Part shown: piece after piece, positions 8,691-17,200 of the stretch | Position numbering within the stretch: the stretch's first letter is position 1 | Layout: each line of letters opens with the position of its first letter | NCBI GenBank assembly: GCA_027858795.1 | Contig: JAQICF010000134.1 | Span: 1-25,572 of the forward strand | Length of the DNA stretch: 25,572 nucleotides | From: Candidatus Delongbacteria bacterium | Lineage (GTDB): Bacteria > Delongbacteria > UBA4055 | Direction: 5' to 3' | Translations under genes and position numbers: made by a program | The notes under the pieces: generated by a model | What the model saw: the letters and a program-made list of their open reading frames with translations, nothing else | Databases searched by the model: none | What the model was told of the DNA's origin: nothing

Positions 8691-9455
8691 AATTTCCTTT
8701 AATAAACTCACTAATTTTTTTTGTGCTTTTTTTGCAGTATCAAAAACATCCTGATGAGTAAGTTTTTGATCTGATATACCTGCTGCATAATTCGTTGCTA
8801 ATGAAATTGCAGAAACTTGAATGTTTTTATTAATAGATTCCATTATCTCAGGAACTGTTGACATTCCCACCAGATCTATGTTTAATTTTTTCAATAATCT
8901 TATCTCTGAAGGTGTTTCAAATGTTGGTCCGGTCATAAAACCATAACTACCATTATTTAACGGTAATGAAATATTTTTTGCTGCATTTATAATTTTAGCA
9001 TTCAGTTTATTTGAAGTTCCATATTCCTTTTCAACTGCATTTTCTATTTTATGAAGTGGATCTTTGCCCATAGTTATTAAAATGAGATCTCCCGGATGGT
9101 AATTATCATTGATACATCCTGCAGCATTAGTTAAGATAAGATTTTTTATTCCAAGCTCTGATATAACATTAATAGGAAAGACAACTTCATCATAGCTGTA
9201 TCCTTCATACAGGTGAACCCTGCCTGAAAGTACTAATATCTTCTTGCCATTCAACTTACCAACGACAATTGACCCACTATGCCCTCTCACGGTAGAGATT
9301 GGAAAATTAGGAACATCTGAAGTTTTTATTGTTTCTTTTTCTGATAGACTCTCTGTAAAAAAAGCAAGTCCACTGCCTAGAACAACTGCATATTCAATCC
9401 CATCCGTATTGATCTTGCTTCTTATATGATTTACTGCTTTGGCTATTTTATTCAT
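8679..9455 (-). CDS. punA: Purine nucleoside phosphorylase, trimeric type
   Basis: A protein of 258 residues that cleaves inosine/guanosine (and deoxy forms) with phosphate to free base and (deoxy)ribose-1-phosphate in purine salvage. Motifs in order: 'VVLGSGL' (24-30), the phosphate-binding 'RGHSG' (57-61), 'SGRVHLYEGY' (77-86), 'LTNAAG' (108-113), 'GPTFETPSEIR' (176-186, with the base-contacting Glu at 180), 'VGMSTVPE' (196-203) and 'ATNYAAG' (220-226, with the Asn typical of 6-oxopurine-specific enzymes). This is the low-molecular-mass trimeric class rather than hexameric DeoD. Where most homologues have 'DHIN' after 'PGDLILI', this protein has 'TMGKDPLH', a variable loop. The first gene of the minus-strand operon; divergent from the folate gene across a 152-bp gap that holds a repeat. 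Its 3' end is formed by a repeat hairpin. Confidence 0.92.
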   Translation of the reverse strand: MNKIAKAVNHIRSKINTDGIEYAVVLGSGLAFFTESLSEKETIKTSDVPNFPISTVRGHSGSIVVGKLNGKKILVLSGRVHLYEGYSYDEVVFPINVISELGIKNLILTNAAGCINDNYHPGDLILITMGKDPLHKIENAVEKEYGTSNKLNAKIINAAKNISLPLNNGSYGFMTGPTFETPSEIRLLKKLNIDLVGMSTVPEIMESINKNIQVSAISLATNYAAGISDQKLTHQDVFDTAKKAQKKLVSLLKEIVRA

Positions 9456-9465
9456 TTTTTCTGCT

Positions 9466-9536
9466 GTGGGTGTAAAGTCTTACAACCCTACAATAATCCT
9501 TATCTTTTCTTAGTGATTTTGTGGCTTTGTGAGAAC
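9466..9536. repeat. Composite intergenic repeat: degenerate GTAGGG hairpin plus CACAAA module
   Basis: On the minus strand, 9536 to 9500 reads as a run of short CACAAA/CACTAA units (TTCTCACAAAGCCACAAAAT and on), followed at 9491-9466 by GTAGGGTTGTAA-GACT-TTACACCCAC, a hairpin with two single-base bulges. The same order of modules (CACGAAAT-type string, then GTAGGG hairpin) occurs in both copies at 20552-20615 and 21040-21099, so I treat this as a more diverged member. It ends 10 bp before the PNP start codon and fills about half of the divergent intergenic region. Confidence 0.5.
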
Positions 9537-9607
9537 ATAATCCTCTGTCATTATTTTCCTTGTGAATAAAATACATTATTTATAACTTAGAGTAAAGAAA
9601 TTAATAA

Positions 9608-10177
9608 ATGTTCGGTGTATCTATGAAAGATGAAATATCCTCAAAAAAGAAAGCTCTTCGCAAAGAAATAAAGTTGATCAAAAGATCCTTTTCTTCTGAT
9701 GATAGGGTAATTCATTCCAATACTGTGATGAGAAAACTTGAAGATAGTGAAGAGTTTAATAACTCAAGCAGTATTTTCATCTACTGGGCTATGGATGATG
9801 AAGTTGATACCAGAGAATTTATTATTAAATGGTACAAAGAAAAAACATTTATTTTACCTACAGTTGATGGTGATGATCTGATTTTGAAAAAGTTTTCCGG
9901 CACAGATTCTTTGAAAAGTGGTGACATATACTCTATTCCAGAACCGAAAGGAAAGCCTTTTGAGAACCTGAACGATATTGACTTGGCTATCATACCCGGT
10001 GTTGCATTTGATAAGCAAAACAACCGTATGGGTAGAGGTAAAGCATATTATGATAAGATACTTAAGCAGATGAAAGCAAATACTCATCTAATCGGTATTT
10101 GCTATGATTTTCAGTTCTTAGAGAAAGTTCCCGTGGAGGAACATGATATTAAAATGGATAAGGTAATTCACTCATGA
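9608..10177 (+). CDS. 5-formyltetrahydrofolate cyclo-ligase
   Basis: A protein of 189 residues (or 184 if translation starts at the ATG at 9623, which fits the usual N-terminus better and has GGTG 5 bp upstream; neither site is strong). The enzyme converts 5-formyl-THF to 5,10-methenyl-THF with ATP. Evidence: basic N-terminal helix 'KKKALRKEIKLIKRSF', substrate-binding 'IFIYWAMDDEVDT', 'LILKKFSG', 'YSIPEPKG', 'DLAIIPGVAFDKQNNRMGRG' and 'GKAYYDKIL', which correspond to the family's P-GVAFD----R-G-G-GYYD phosphate-binding signature, and the end 'LEKVPVEEHDIKMDKVI'. A possible TATAAC -10 box is at 9581-9586. The stop overlaps the next start by 4 bp (ATGA), implying translational coupling. Confidence 0.92.
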   Translation: MFGVSMKDEISSKKKALRKEIKLIKRSFSSDDRVIHSNTVMRKLEDSEEFNNSSSIFIYWAMDDEVDTREFIIKWYKEKTFILPTVDGDDLILKKFSGTDSLKSGDIYSIPEPKGKPFENLNDIDLAIIPGVAFDKQNNRMGRGKAYYDKILKQMKANTHLIGICYDFQFLEKVPVEEHDIKMDKVIHS

Positions 10178-10893
10178 TATTAGATAATATTTTCGCTATT
10201 TCACCACAACAATTAGATATAATAGCTGAAAAGATCTATCAGAACGAATGCGCTTGTAAAAGAGAATACCTTGTCTGGTGGAGTGAGAATGAAGAGTTCC
10301 CATCTCTTGGAATTGGACATTTTTTATGGTTACCTAATAATCTCAATGTCCCTTTTGATCCATCATTTAAAAAATTTTTAGATGTTTGCGTTTACGATGA
10401 TATTGAGATCCCTGAGGTCTTGAAAAATTATAACAAAGGGTGTATTTGGAACAATAGAAATGAATATCTTGATCCGAAAAGTGCTGATCAAATCGAGCAG
10501 ATAAAAATTTGGTTAGAAAACACAAAAGATATTCAGGCTCAATTTCTTTATCAAAGAGCTTTAAATATGCTTGAGGATATTATTGACTACGATCCTGCTA
10601 CTAGAATTGATATTGAAAAGCTTTTTGCCTTAGACATAGGTAAATTTGCAGTCATTGATTATATTAATTTCAAGGGATCAGGTCTTAATTTTACTGAAAG
10701 ATACGGGCATCATGGTTGGGGATTACTTCAAGTTCTTCAGAATATGAAATTTAATCCGGATCCTGTTGACGCATTCATTAAATCAGCTATTGAAGTTTTA
10801 AAGATGAGAATAAAGGCAGCTCCTCCTGAAAGAAATGAAAAAGTATTTCTTAACAGTTGGATCAAACGATTTGAGTCATATCGAAAATTTTGA
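10174..10893 (+). CDS. Conserved unnamed protein with lysozyme-like GIGH motif
   Basis: A protein of 239 residues with no signal peptide or membrane segment, so probably cytoplasmic. I recognise the pattern from unnamed proteins of the same length in other bacteria but know no function. Conserved-looking blocks: 'NECACKREYLVWWSENEEFP' (24-43) running into 'SLGIGHFLW' (44-52); 'QAQFLYQRALNML' (121-133); 'AVIDYINFKGSGLN' (159-172) with 'TERYGHHGWGLLQVL' (174-188); and 'PPERNE' (217-222) before 'WIKRFESYRKF' at the C-terminus. The first block resembles the catalytic region of GH24/T4-type lysozymes (E-x8-D-x5-T-x-GIGH), with Glu25, Glu39 or Glu41, and Ser44 in roughly matching places. The start overlaps the folate gene stop by 4 bp, so the two are co-translated; no functional link is obvious. 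Enzyme activity is only a suggestion. Confidence 0.75.
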   Translation: MILDNIFAISPQQLDIIAEKIYQNECACKREYLVWWSENEEFPSLGIGHFLWLPNNLNVPFDPSFKKFLDVCVYDDIEIPEVLKNYNKGCIWNNRNEYLDPKSADQIEQIKIWLENTKDIQAQFLYQRALNMLEDIIDYDPATRIDIEKLFALDIGKFAVIDYINFKGSGLNFTERYGHHGWGLLQVLQNMKFNPDPVDAFIKSAIEVLKMRIKAAPPERNEKVFLNSWIKRFESYRKF

Positions 10894-10968
10894 TTTGAAC
10901 TAAATTATATGATATTTTGTAGAATTTAAGACAATACAAATGTAAAATACTAAAATAGGGATTTTAAT

Positions 10969-11367
10969 ATGAAAACATTCAATTTCTTATTTATTATATC
11001 AGCTTTCTTTATTATAGGATGTGCTCCAGATCTTGATTTTGAAATTGGAGGTGGTGAAGGTGACACTCATATCAGTGGTAAGGTTACTGATCTAAATACA
11101 GGAGAACCAATTGATAGTGTTAAATTTGTAATGAGAGCAAGTCAATTTATGGGGATGAGCACATGGTATCCAATAAGCGACACAACGGATAGTACCGGTA
11201 ATTTTGAATTTTACTTTTTTTGTGAAGAGGGATGGTTTTATGATTTAGAAGTATCCAAGGATGGTTACAGCGATACGGAATCTTACGGTCATTCAATTGA
11301 AAAAGCTGAAGACAATTATTTCCTTATTAATATGAAAAAAGTAGATTCTGTAAAAATAGGTAAATAA
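10969..11367 (+). CDS. Small lipoprotein with carboxypeptidase-regulatory-like beta domain
   Basis: A protein of 132 residues. The lipoprotein signal peptide is clear: MKTFN, hydrophobic stretch, lipobox 'FIIGC' with Cys at residue 18, followed by 'APDLDFEIGGGEGD'. The rest fits a carboxypeptidase-regulatory-like (transthyretin-like) fold: 'ISGKVTDLNTGEPIDSVKF', then 'DSTGNFEFYF' and 'YDLEVSKDGYSD', ending 'YFLINMKK'. Such domains are common at the outer face of FCB cells, either alone or fused to TonB receptors. Ribosome binding site AGGGA lies about 9 bp before the ATG. The next gene starts 2 bp after the stop, so the two form a transcription unit. Function unknown; probably anchored to the outer membrane. 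Confidence 0.8.
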   Translation: MKTFNFLFIISAFFIIGCAPDLDFEIGGGEGDTHISGKVTDLNTGEPIDSVKFVMRASQFMGMSTWYPISDTTDSTGNFEFYFFCEEGWFYDLEVSKDGYSDTESYGHSIEKAEDNYFLINMKKVDSVKIGK

Positions 11368-11369
11368 AA

Positions 11370-12251
11370 ATGATTAAAATACTTACCATGTTAATAATAT
11401 TTATGACTTCAACTGTTTTCTGTCAAGAAAATGAGATTGTCATTCTAAATAAAAACATTGATCTATCAGTACCATTGTATGAATATTCATCTTCATTCTT
11501 TCGGGACTATCGAGTAAATCAGACCATTCAAGAAAGTATCAAATGGTCCAGTATTTCTGTCATTCCCAGTGTTCTTATACTTGCATCTGGAGATGCAGAA
11601 GGTTTTATATTACCCTTGGTTGCGATCTCTATTCCTATCGGTGGATTTATCGGAGGAGGTGTAAATGGTTATCACAATGGTGTGAAATTTAACCAATTAA
11701 AAAGAAGTGATCCAAGTTTTCAGCTTAACCGAAATAAATTTGGATATGAGGCTGAAGCATATACAACTACTTCAAACGGGCTGACTTTTTTTAATTCAAA
11801 AGGATCTTTGTGTTATCAATCTTTCGAGAACAAAAAATATTTTCCTTCTGAGTATCGTTTGGGTGTAAGTTTTCTTAAATCAGTATGGTATGAAGATGAT
11901 GATGAGCTTGCATCAACTCCATTCTACAGCTATAAAGAGAATAGGATCGATTTCAATGCAATATATAATTCAAACCAAACATATTTTCAATTTCATTACG
12001 GATTTGGAGGTGGATATTCATGGGGAAAGCATACCATAGAAACAAGTAGTGATATCACAACCAATAAATTGAATGGTGCTTATATATACCCATTAGCTGG
12101 TATTACTATCAATTTTAACGATTTTTTTTATTGTAGGGTTGAGGGAAGATACGAATTATCTCAATTTTATTATAAATTACTTGATTATGCAGATTATCCT
12201 CATTACAGTAATATAAGTGTTGGATTTGTAGCAGGAACTTATATCTTTTAA
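11370..12251 (+). CDS. Exported protein of unknown function, possible small outer-membrane barrel
   Basis: A protein of 293 residues with a cleavable-looking signal peptide (MIKILTMLIIFMTSTVFCQ). Residues about 55-100 hold a hydrophobic, Gly-rich stretch ('VIPSVLILASGDAEGFILPL', then 'IGGFIGGGVNGYHNG'). After that, beta strands alternate aromatic and polar residues ('YRLGVSFLKSVWYE', 'RIDFNAIYNSNQTYFQFHYG', 'FGGGYSWG', 'YPLAGITINFNDFFYCRVEG') and the chain ends 'SVGFVAGTYIF' with a terminal Phe, as in outer-membrane barrels. I do not recognise a family. It begins 2 bp after the upstream lipoprotein, so the lipoprotein and this protein are likely made together and may work at the same membrane. 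Followed by a 77-bp gap with a promoter candidate. Confidence 0.7.
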   Translation: MIKILTMLIIFMTSTVFCQENEIVILNKNIDLSVPLYEYSSSFFRDYRVNQTIQESIKWSSISVIPSVLILASGDAEGFILPLVAISIPIGGFIGGGVNGYHNGVKFNQLKRSDPSFQLNRNKFGYEAEAYTTTSNGLTFFNSKGSLCYQSFENKKYFPSEYRLGVSFLKSVWYEDDDELASTPFYSYKENRIDFNAIYNSNQTYFQFHYGFGGGYSWGKHTIETSSDITTNKLNGAYIYPLAGITINFNDFFYCRVEGRYELSQFYYKLLDYADYPHYSNISVGFVAGTYIF

Positions 12252-12265
12252 TTTTTACTATTATC

Positions 12266-12294
12266 TTGAATTTAGTATAACATATTTATATATT
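12266..12294 (+). promoter_or_regulatory. Sigma70-like promoter candidate for the small-protein/nucleotidyltransferase pair
   Basis: A -35 box TTGAAT (12266-12271) and -10 box TATATT (12289-12294) are separated by exactly 17 bp. The expected transcription start is near 12301, followed by GGGAG (12318-12322) 6 bp before the GTG start at 12329. In AT-rich DNA chance matches are common, so confidence is moderate. Confidence 0.45.
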
Positions 12295-12328
12295 GAATTA
12301 TCTAGAATGATTATATCGGGAGTAAGTT

Positions 12329-12529
12329 GTGATCACAGAAAAGCTGGACAAATCTAAAGTTGTTATAACACCCTTGCAAAAAAATGATGAAAAAGCTTTT
12401 TGGGCAACAAAATCTCCACTTGAAAGACTTAGAGCTCTTGAACTTAATAGGAAAATAGTATATGGTTACTCCGACAATCCCCCAAGACTTCAAAGATTTT
12501 TTGAAATTATTAAACAGTCATGGAGTTAA
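12329..12529 (+). CDS. Small protein partner of DUF6036-type nucleotidyltransferase
   Basis: A protein of 66 residues starting with GTG, chosen because GGGAG sits 6 bp upstream. The sequence contains 'ATKSPLERLRALELNRKIVY' and then 'GYSDNPPRLQRFFEI', a pattern (ERL-ALE-LR---YGY----RLQR) that I know from small proteins encoded just upstream of stand-alone nucleotidyltransferases in many bacteria. Its last 68 bp overlap the start of the nucleotidyltransferase gene in another frame, so the 'PPRLQRFFEI' end and the partner's N-terminus share DNA. No TM or signal peptide. It might be an antitoxin-like or regulatory partner; this is inference from gene arrangement only. Confidence 0.7.
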   Translation: MITEKLDKSKVVITPLQKNDEKAFWATKSPLERLRALELNRKIVYGYSDNPPRLQRFFEIIKQSWS

Positions 12530-12917
12530 ATATCTTCTTATCGGTGGATATGCAGTTGGTTACTATGGCTATCCAAGAGCAACGGCTGATATGGATATTT
12601 GGGTAAATGTTAACGATGAAGATAATTTTATAAAATTAATATCGGCTTTAAATGAATTTGGAATCTCTATTGACCCCAAAGATAACATTTTATTTAAAGA
12701 AAAAGGACAAATGATAAGGATTGGATTCCCCCCTGTTAGAATTGAAGTGTTAAGTGATATATCGGGCGTAGAATTTTCAGAATGTTTTAAAAATAAAAAA
12801 ATTATTGAATTAGACGGAGTAGAAGTCACAATAATTTCAAAAAAAGATTTAATAAAGAATAAAAAAAAGAGTGCTCGTTATAAAGATCTTGACGATGTTG
12901 AAAATTTAGAAGAGTAA
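12462..12917 (+). CDS. Stand-alone nucleotidyltransferase (DUF6036/MNT-like)
   Basis: A protein of 151 residues with the polymerase-beta-type nucleotidyltransferase core: 'YLLIGGYAVGYYGYPRATAD' (the GG-x-A---G-PR-T-D block) followed by 'MDIWV', giving the T-x-D-x-D metal-binding pair; then 'QMIRIGFPPVRIEVLSDISG' supplying a third acidic strand residue, and 'VTIISKKDLIKNKKKSAR' with the Lys-rich helix, ending 'KDLDDVENLEE'. This is the short architecture of the DUF6036 family. Related MNT and AbiEii proteins act in toxin-antitoxin systems or nucleotidylate tRNA or proteins, but this subgroup has no assigned substrate. It overlaps the 66-residue gene by 68 bp and ends 23 bp before dapB, so dapB may be co-transcribed. 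An in-frame later start is unlikely because the core begins soon after residue 20. Confidence 0.85.
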   Translation: MVTPTIPQDFKDFLKLLNSHGVKYLLIGGYAVGYYGYPRATADMDIWVNVNDEDNFIKLISALNEFGISIDPKDNILFKEKGQMIRIGFPPVRIEVLSDISGVEFSECFKNKKIIELDGVEVTIISKKDLIKNKKKSARYKDLDDVENLEE

Positions 12918-12940
12918 TTAAATAATATTAGGAGTATTTT

Positions 12941-13699
12941 ATGATAAATATTGCATTATGTGGTGGATATGGAAAAATGGGCAGAGCTATTGCTGAATTA
13001 TGCGAAATGGGAAAAGAATTTAATATTTCCTACATCATCGAAACTAACGATAAATGCCTTCTTTCCAATATTGGAATCGGAATTAAGCTTGAGGATATTA
13101 TAGATCATGATGATGTTGATGTTGTTGTGGATTTTACAACCAAAGAATCCTGCCTGGAACGAATGAAAATCAGTATTGATAATGGAAAACCTTTTATCAC
13201 GGGCACCACAGGATTTAGTGATGAAGATATGGAAAAAATAAAGATCATGGCAGAAAAAGGAAAAGTCTTTTATGCTCCGAACTTCTCTCCGGGTATTTAT
13301 ATACTTGGAAAAGCGTTAAAGAATATTGCCGAACTTGCCCAGGATGATTACGATATTGAAATGCTTGAAATGCATCATAATCAAAAAACTGATGCTCCCA
13401 GTGGTACTGCTTTAAAGCTCAGAGACATTCTTACACAGAACTATCCTGATCATAACGTGATCTACGGAAGGAAAGGCGACTACAAACCCAGGAGCAGGAA
13501 AGAGATCGCAATACACACTCTAAGAGGTGGTGATGTAGTCGGTGATCATAAAGTGATATTTGCTGGGAACGGAGAAAGATTGGAGTTAACACACAGAGCA
13601 ATATCTAGAAAAACCTTTGCTTCAGGAGTATTGAAAGCCGTAGAATACATAGTTAAACAAAATGAAGACAGACTATATGGAATGGATGACCTATTTTAA
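12941..13699 (+). CDS. dapB: 4-hydroxy-tetrahydrodipicolinate reductase
   Basis: A protein of 252 residues that reduces hydroxy-tetrahydrodipicolinate with NAD(P)H in lysine and diaminopimelate synthesis. Evidence: N-terminal Rossmann motif 'CGGYGKMGRAI' (7-17), 'VVVDFTT' (61-67), 'ITGTTGF' (86-92), 'YAPNFSPG' (111-118), the catalytic 'EMHHNQKTDAPSGTA' (143-157; His145/146 and Lys149), and 'IHTLRGGDVVGDHKVIF' (191-207). Slightly shorter than the E. coli enzyme (273). A clear AGGAG lies 7 bp before the ATG. No other dap gene is in the window. The 3' end overlaps the next lipoprotein gene. Usable as a phylogenetic marker. Confidence 0.95.
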   Translation: MINIALCGGYGKMGRAIAELCEMGKEFNISYIIETNDKCLLSNIGIGIKLEDIIDHDDVDVVVDFTTKESCLERMKISIDNGKPFITGTTGFSDEDMEKIKIMAEKGKVFYAPNFSPGIYILGKALKNIAELAQDDYDIEMLEMHHNQKTDAPSGTALKLRDILTQNYPDHNVIYGRKGDYKPRSRKEIAIHTLRGGDVVGDHKVIFAGNGERLELTHRAISRKTFASGVLKAVEYIVKQNEDRLYGMDDLF

Positions 13700-14228
13700 A
13701 ATATTATTGTTGATTTTGATCGTAAGTATAACTTCCTGCACTGTGAAGATACCTGATATAAGGATCACCGGAGAAAAGACTGCTCTTGAAAATCAGGTTC
13801 TTGGAGAATATTCCAAGATCAAAGAGGATGCCTGGATGGTAGCATCTGAGAGAGGTGACGGTCAAATAAAGATCACGGCAGATCGTAAAGAGGTTGTAGA
13901 AGCAGTCAGAGATAGAGAATTTTTGAAAGATGATATCAACGAACTTAAGTTGAAAGGCTATATTGGAGAAGTATCTTCAGGTGTATTAGAAATAGTTGAC
14001 GATAATGATATTTCAAATCTGAAGAATAAAGAAAAAGATCTAATCATATTACTTCTAAATAAAGAAAATACAGCCAGAAAACTGATAATGCAGAGAATCG
14101 TAGAAACTGATGCTAAATTTAAAGATTCTCCTAAAGAAGTATATCAGGCATTTTTTGTAATGAATCTGGAAGATTCTCCTGAGAAAACTTTTTATAAAAA
14201 CAAAAAAGACAAGTGGGTCAAAAAGTAA
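13662..14228 (+). CDS. YdbL/DUF1318-like lipoprotein
   Basis: A protein of 188 residues if started at 13662 (38 bp inside dapB); ATG codons at 13677 and 13686 are equally possible and give a more compact signal peptide. The lipobox is 'SITSC' with Cys at residue 26 of the long form. Directly after the Cys is 'TVKIPDIRITGEKTALENQV', a block I recall in DUF1318 lipoproteins, and the C-terminal half resembles E. coli YdbL: 'LKLKGYIGEVSSGVLEIVD', 'ARKLIMQRIVETDAKF', 'QAFFVMNLEDSPEKTFY' and the end 'KDKWVKK' compared with YdbL's '...NGKWLRK'. YdbL belongs to the ydbH-ynbE-ydbL set connected with lipid transport to the outer membrane; no YdbH-like gene is in the window, so function stays open. A terminator follows 3 bp after the stop. 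Confidence 0.7.
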   Translation: MKTDYMEWMTYFKILLLILIVSITSCTVKIPDIRITGEKTALENQVLGEYSKIKEDAWMVASERGDGQIKITADRKEVVEAVRDREFLKDDINELKLKGYIGEVSSGVLEIVDDNDISNLKNKEKDLIILLLNKENTARKLIMQRIVETDAKFKDSPKEVYQAFFVMNLEDSPEKTFYKNKKDKWVKK

Positions 14229-14230
14229 AT

Positions 14231-14253
14231 ACACTCAAACTGAGTGTTTTTTT
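14231..14253. terminator. Rho-independent terminator between converging genes
   Basis: Perfect 7-bp stem ACACTCA (14231-14237) and TGAGTGT (14241-14247) with loop AAC, followed on the plus strand by a T run to 14253. It lies 3 bp after the lipoprotein stop and 2 bp before the kinase gene's stop. On the minus strand the same hairpin is followed by a weaker T-rich stretch, so it may serve both genes. Confidence 0.85.
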
Positions 14254-14254
14254 A

Positions 14255-17200
14255 TTACGCATTAAAATACTGAATTATCTTCTGACCCCTTCTATAAAAA
14301 TAAGTTGTTTTGAATAAATCCTGCTGAGAATTGTCCATTTTGACCAATAAATATTCTTTTATCTCCTCGTAAAATCCGACAAAGGAAGCTATTTTCTTTT
14401 TATCAATTTTTGCCATTAGCGCAAATTCCATGAACGGAATTATCGAGTAAACATTTATCATTGTAAAACCTGCTATATGGAGTTTCTTTGATAATTCTAA
14501 TATTATATTGATTAGTTTTTCATCTTTTGTAAGCATGAATCTTGTGATATTATAAACAAGATAGTCACCTGTGATCTCGGGATTTAAAAATCTCTTTTCA
14601 ATCTTTCCCATTACTTGGTCCATTGGTGGTAGTTTTTTATGTTCCTTAATGTAATGAAGTAACATCATAGGTGTTTCAAGTTCTAACTTACCGTTCAGGG
14701 TTTCATCCATCTGAGCAGGTGACCAGCGATAACAGATATTGTAATTGTAGAAAGTTTCGAGATATTCTTTGTAAGTGGAATAAATATCATCTGTAAGGAC
14801 ATTAGCATCGTACAATGCTTTAATATCATCCTCTACTTCTTGCTTGGTGAATATTTCAGGGAAATATTTCGCAACCCTTTCAAAATTTGTTAGCAATTTT
14901 GCTTCCGTTGAATGCCTAAAATATAAAAATGCTTTTCTTATGATTTTTTTGGCTGATTTAAAATCACCTGTTCTATGATATAGGATGAATTCATTTGTAA
15001 GAAGCTCAATGTACAACTCAAGCCTATTAGTCTCTTTCGCTTGTCTTCTAACTTCTCTGAGCAAGTTTATAATCTCACCCAACGGGTAATATAGATTTAT
15101 CTTTGTTGATACAACATCACCCAGATCATCAAGACTTAAAGGTCTTTTTAATTTATCAGATAGGAAAATTTTCTTGTTTTCAAAATATAAAGCTTTTTCA
15201 TAATCCGACGTATAGTAGTAGTAATTGGCCAGTGTCCTTAATATCAGGAACATACTTTCAATATCTTTCTCTTTATACGCTACTTCCAGTCCATAAGTTA
15301 ACCTTTCGCTGTAGTCCTGTTCAAGAACTTCTCTTTCGGCAAATTTCGCTAAAGTACTCAAAAGGTAGAAATAATTATTATTAAAGATTTTCTTGACAAC
15401 AAATATATCTACATATTCTGAAATCCGCTCCTCAAGATGCTTTTGCCAAGGTATCACACTATAGACAATTTTAATAGTATCTAGGATTATTTGATACTGG
15501 ACAGATATATCCTTATCTTTACTAAAATCCTTCTCTAATATCTTTATTATCTCTTTGCCTTCTGAAAAATATTTTCTACTTGACAGTAACTTATGCAATA
15601 CATCGAACATATCACTATAGAATTCATCTACGAGTAAGTTATCTTTGTAAAACTTAAAATTCTTTCTGATGAAAGAAATAATATTATAATCGTAGTAGAA
15701 CTCATTATGTAAATACAGTTTGATCCTGATATATTTCAATTTGCTCTCTACATTTGTGATCTCTTCTTTAAAAGTATTTCCTATTGATTTTATCACTTTT
15801 ACAGCTTTTTCAAAATCTACATTTTCAAGATAGAATGCAAAATTTAATTCAAGTCTGAATTTCACTTCAGTGTTTTTACATAACTTAATACAATTCAGCA
15901 GCAAATAGTAAAGATTATCATTTGAATCTTTCTTTCGCATAATCTCCACATATTTATTTAAATTGGAAAGCTCCGAAATATCTATACCATGTAATACATA
16001 CTTTAAAATTCTCACCGCGGATTTGTAAAATTTATCATCATGATCCAGATCAAGTATCATCTGATAATATTTCTTCAATGTTTCACTTTTAAGAGAGCTA
16101 AAGATGTAGTCTTTGACATCGCTTTTCACAGCTTTATAGAGGTTTTGGTAACCGGATATCAACCCCAAATTAACTAGTTTGGACAGTATTTTTTTTAGAT
16201 CAAATTCGCTAAGAGGTATAAATTTTCTTATCTCTTCAATTGTAAGTTTGTCGAATGTTACTGTCAGAAGTATTACTACATTTACATCTCTTTCCTCAAG
16301 ACCTCGTATAAGGCTTTTTACTGATTTTTTACTACCTCTCTTAAGAATTTTTTTAAATATTTCATTATTTTTGAAGAATAGAACTCCGCTCACATAACTT
16401 ATGACATTTCTCTGAATAAAACTGTCAAAATAAGTCATTAAAGTTCTAAAATTCCCTGAACTGTAGTCATAGATCAATTTATTAAAATTTGTAGGAACAT
16501 TTCCAATCTCTCCAAGGAAGTATGCTATCGCTTTCTCAGTTTCTTTGAACGAAAGTAAAGGAACCTCAATTTTCTCTATATCTGGATCATATTCGATCAA
16601 TTTATAACTCTGTTCTATACTCGGTGACATTCGATCTGTAGTTAAAGAAATAATGATTAAAAGGCATCCTTCTTTATTAAAACCGATTAATCTATTTATA
16701 AATCTTACTGATTCCTGATCGTATCTTTCAAAGTTGTCAAAGATCAAAGTTAATCTGTTCTTTTTCTTATCAGAACATTTGCGCAAAAAATTGATTATAT
16801 CGTCAAATATATAAAAATAATCCTGTTCTTTTTCTGATATCGTAATAAGTTCTTCGTTCAACCTTTGATACTCATCTTCAATATCGGCAATATCTTTAAA
16901 ATTATTATACGCTTTCCTAAGCAGAAGCTTGCCTATTAAAAAATCTTCACTTGTATTATCTTCAAGATACATGCGGATAATTTTTTCAAGTGAAAGTGTG
17001 ATATTGTAGAATACCTGGTCTAATATTGTGGTTTTCCCAGAACCTGAAACCCCGTATAAAAAAACTGTTTTGCCACCTTCTTTTTGGTTTGTTATCTTAT
17101 GGATCCTTAAAATGTTTTTGTAAATATCATCTCTAAGAATAAATTTTGTATTATTCAAAAATGATGTTGTGTGAAAAGTATTAGGCATTGTGTAACTTGT

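Noticed and set aside
12462..12917. AbiEii toxin of a classical AbiE system
   Set aside because: Much shorter than AbiEii and no AbiEi-type winged-helix antitoxin upstream; it fits the minimal DUF6036-type nucleotidyltransferase better.
13662..13699. Frameshift joining dapB to the following lipoprotein
   Set aside because: DapB is full length with a normal C-terminus and the lipoprotein has its own signal peptide and lipobox; this is a simple gene overlap.
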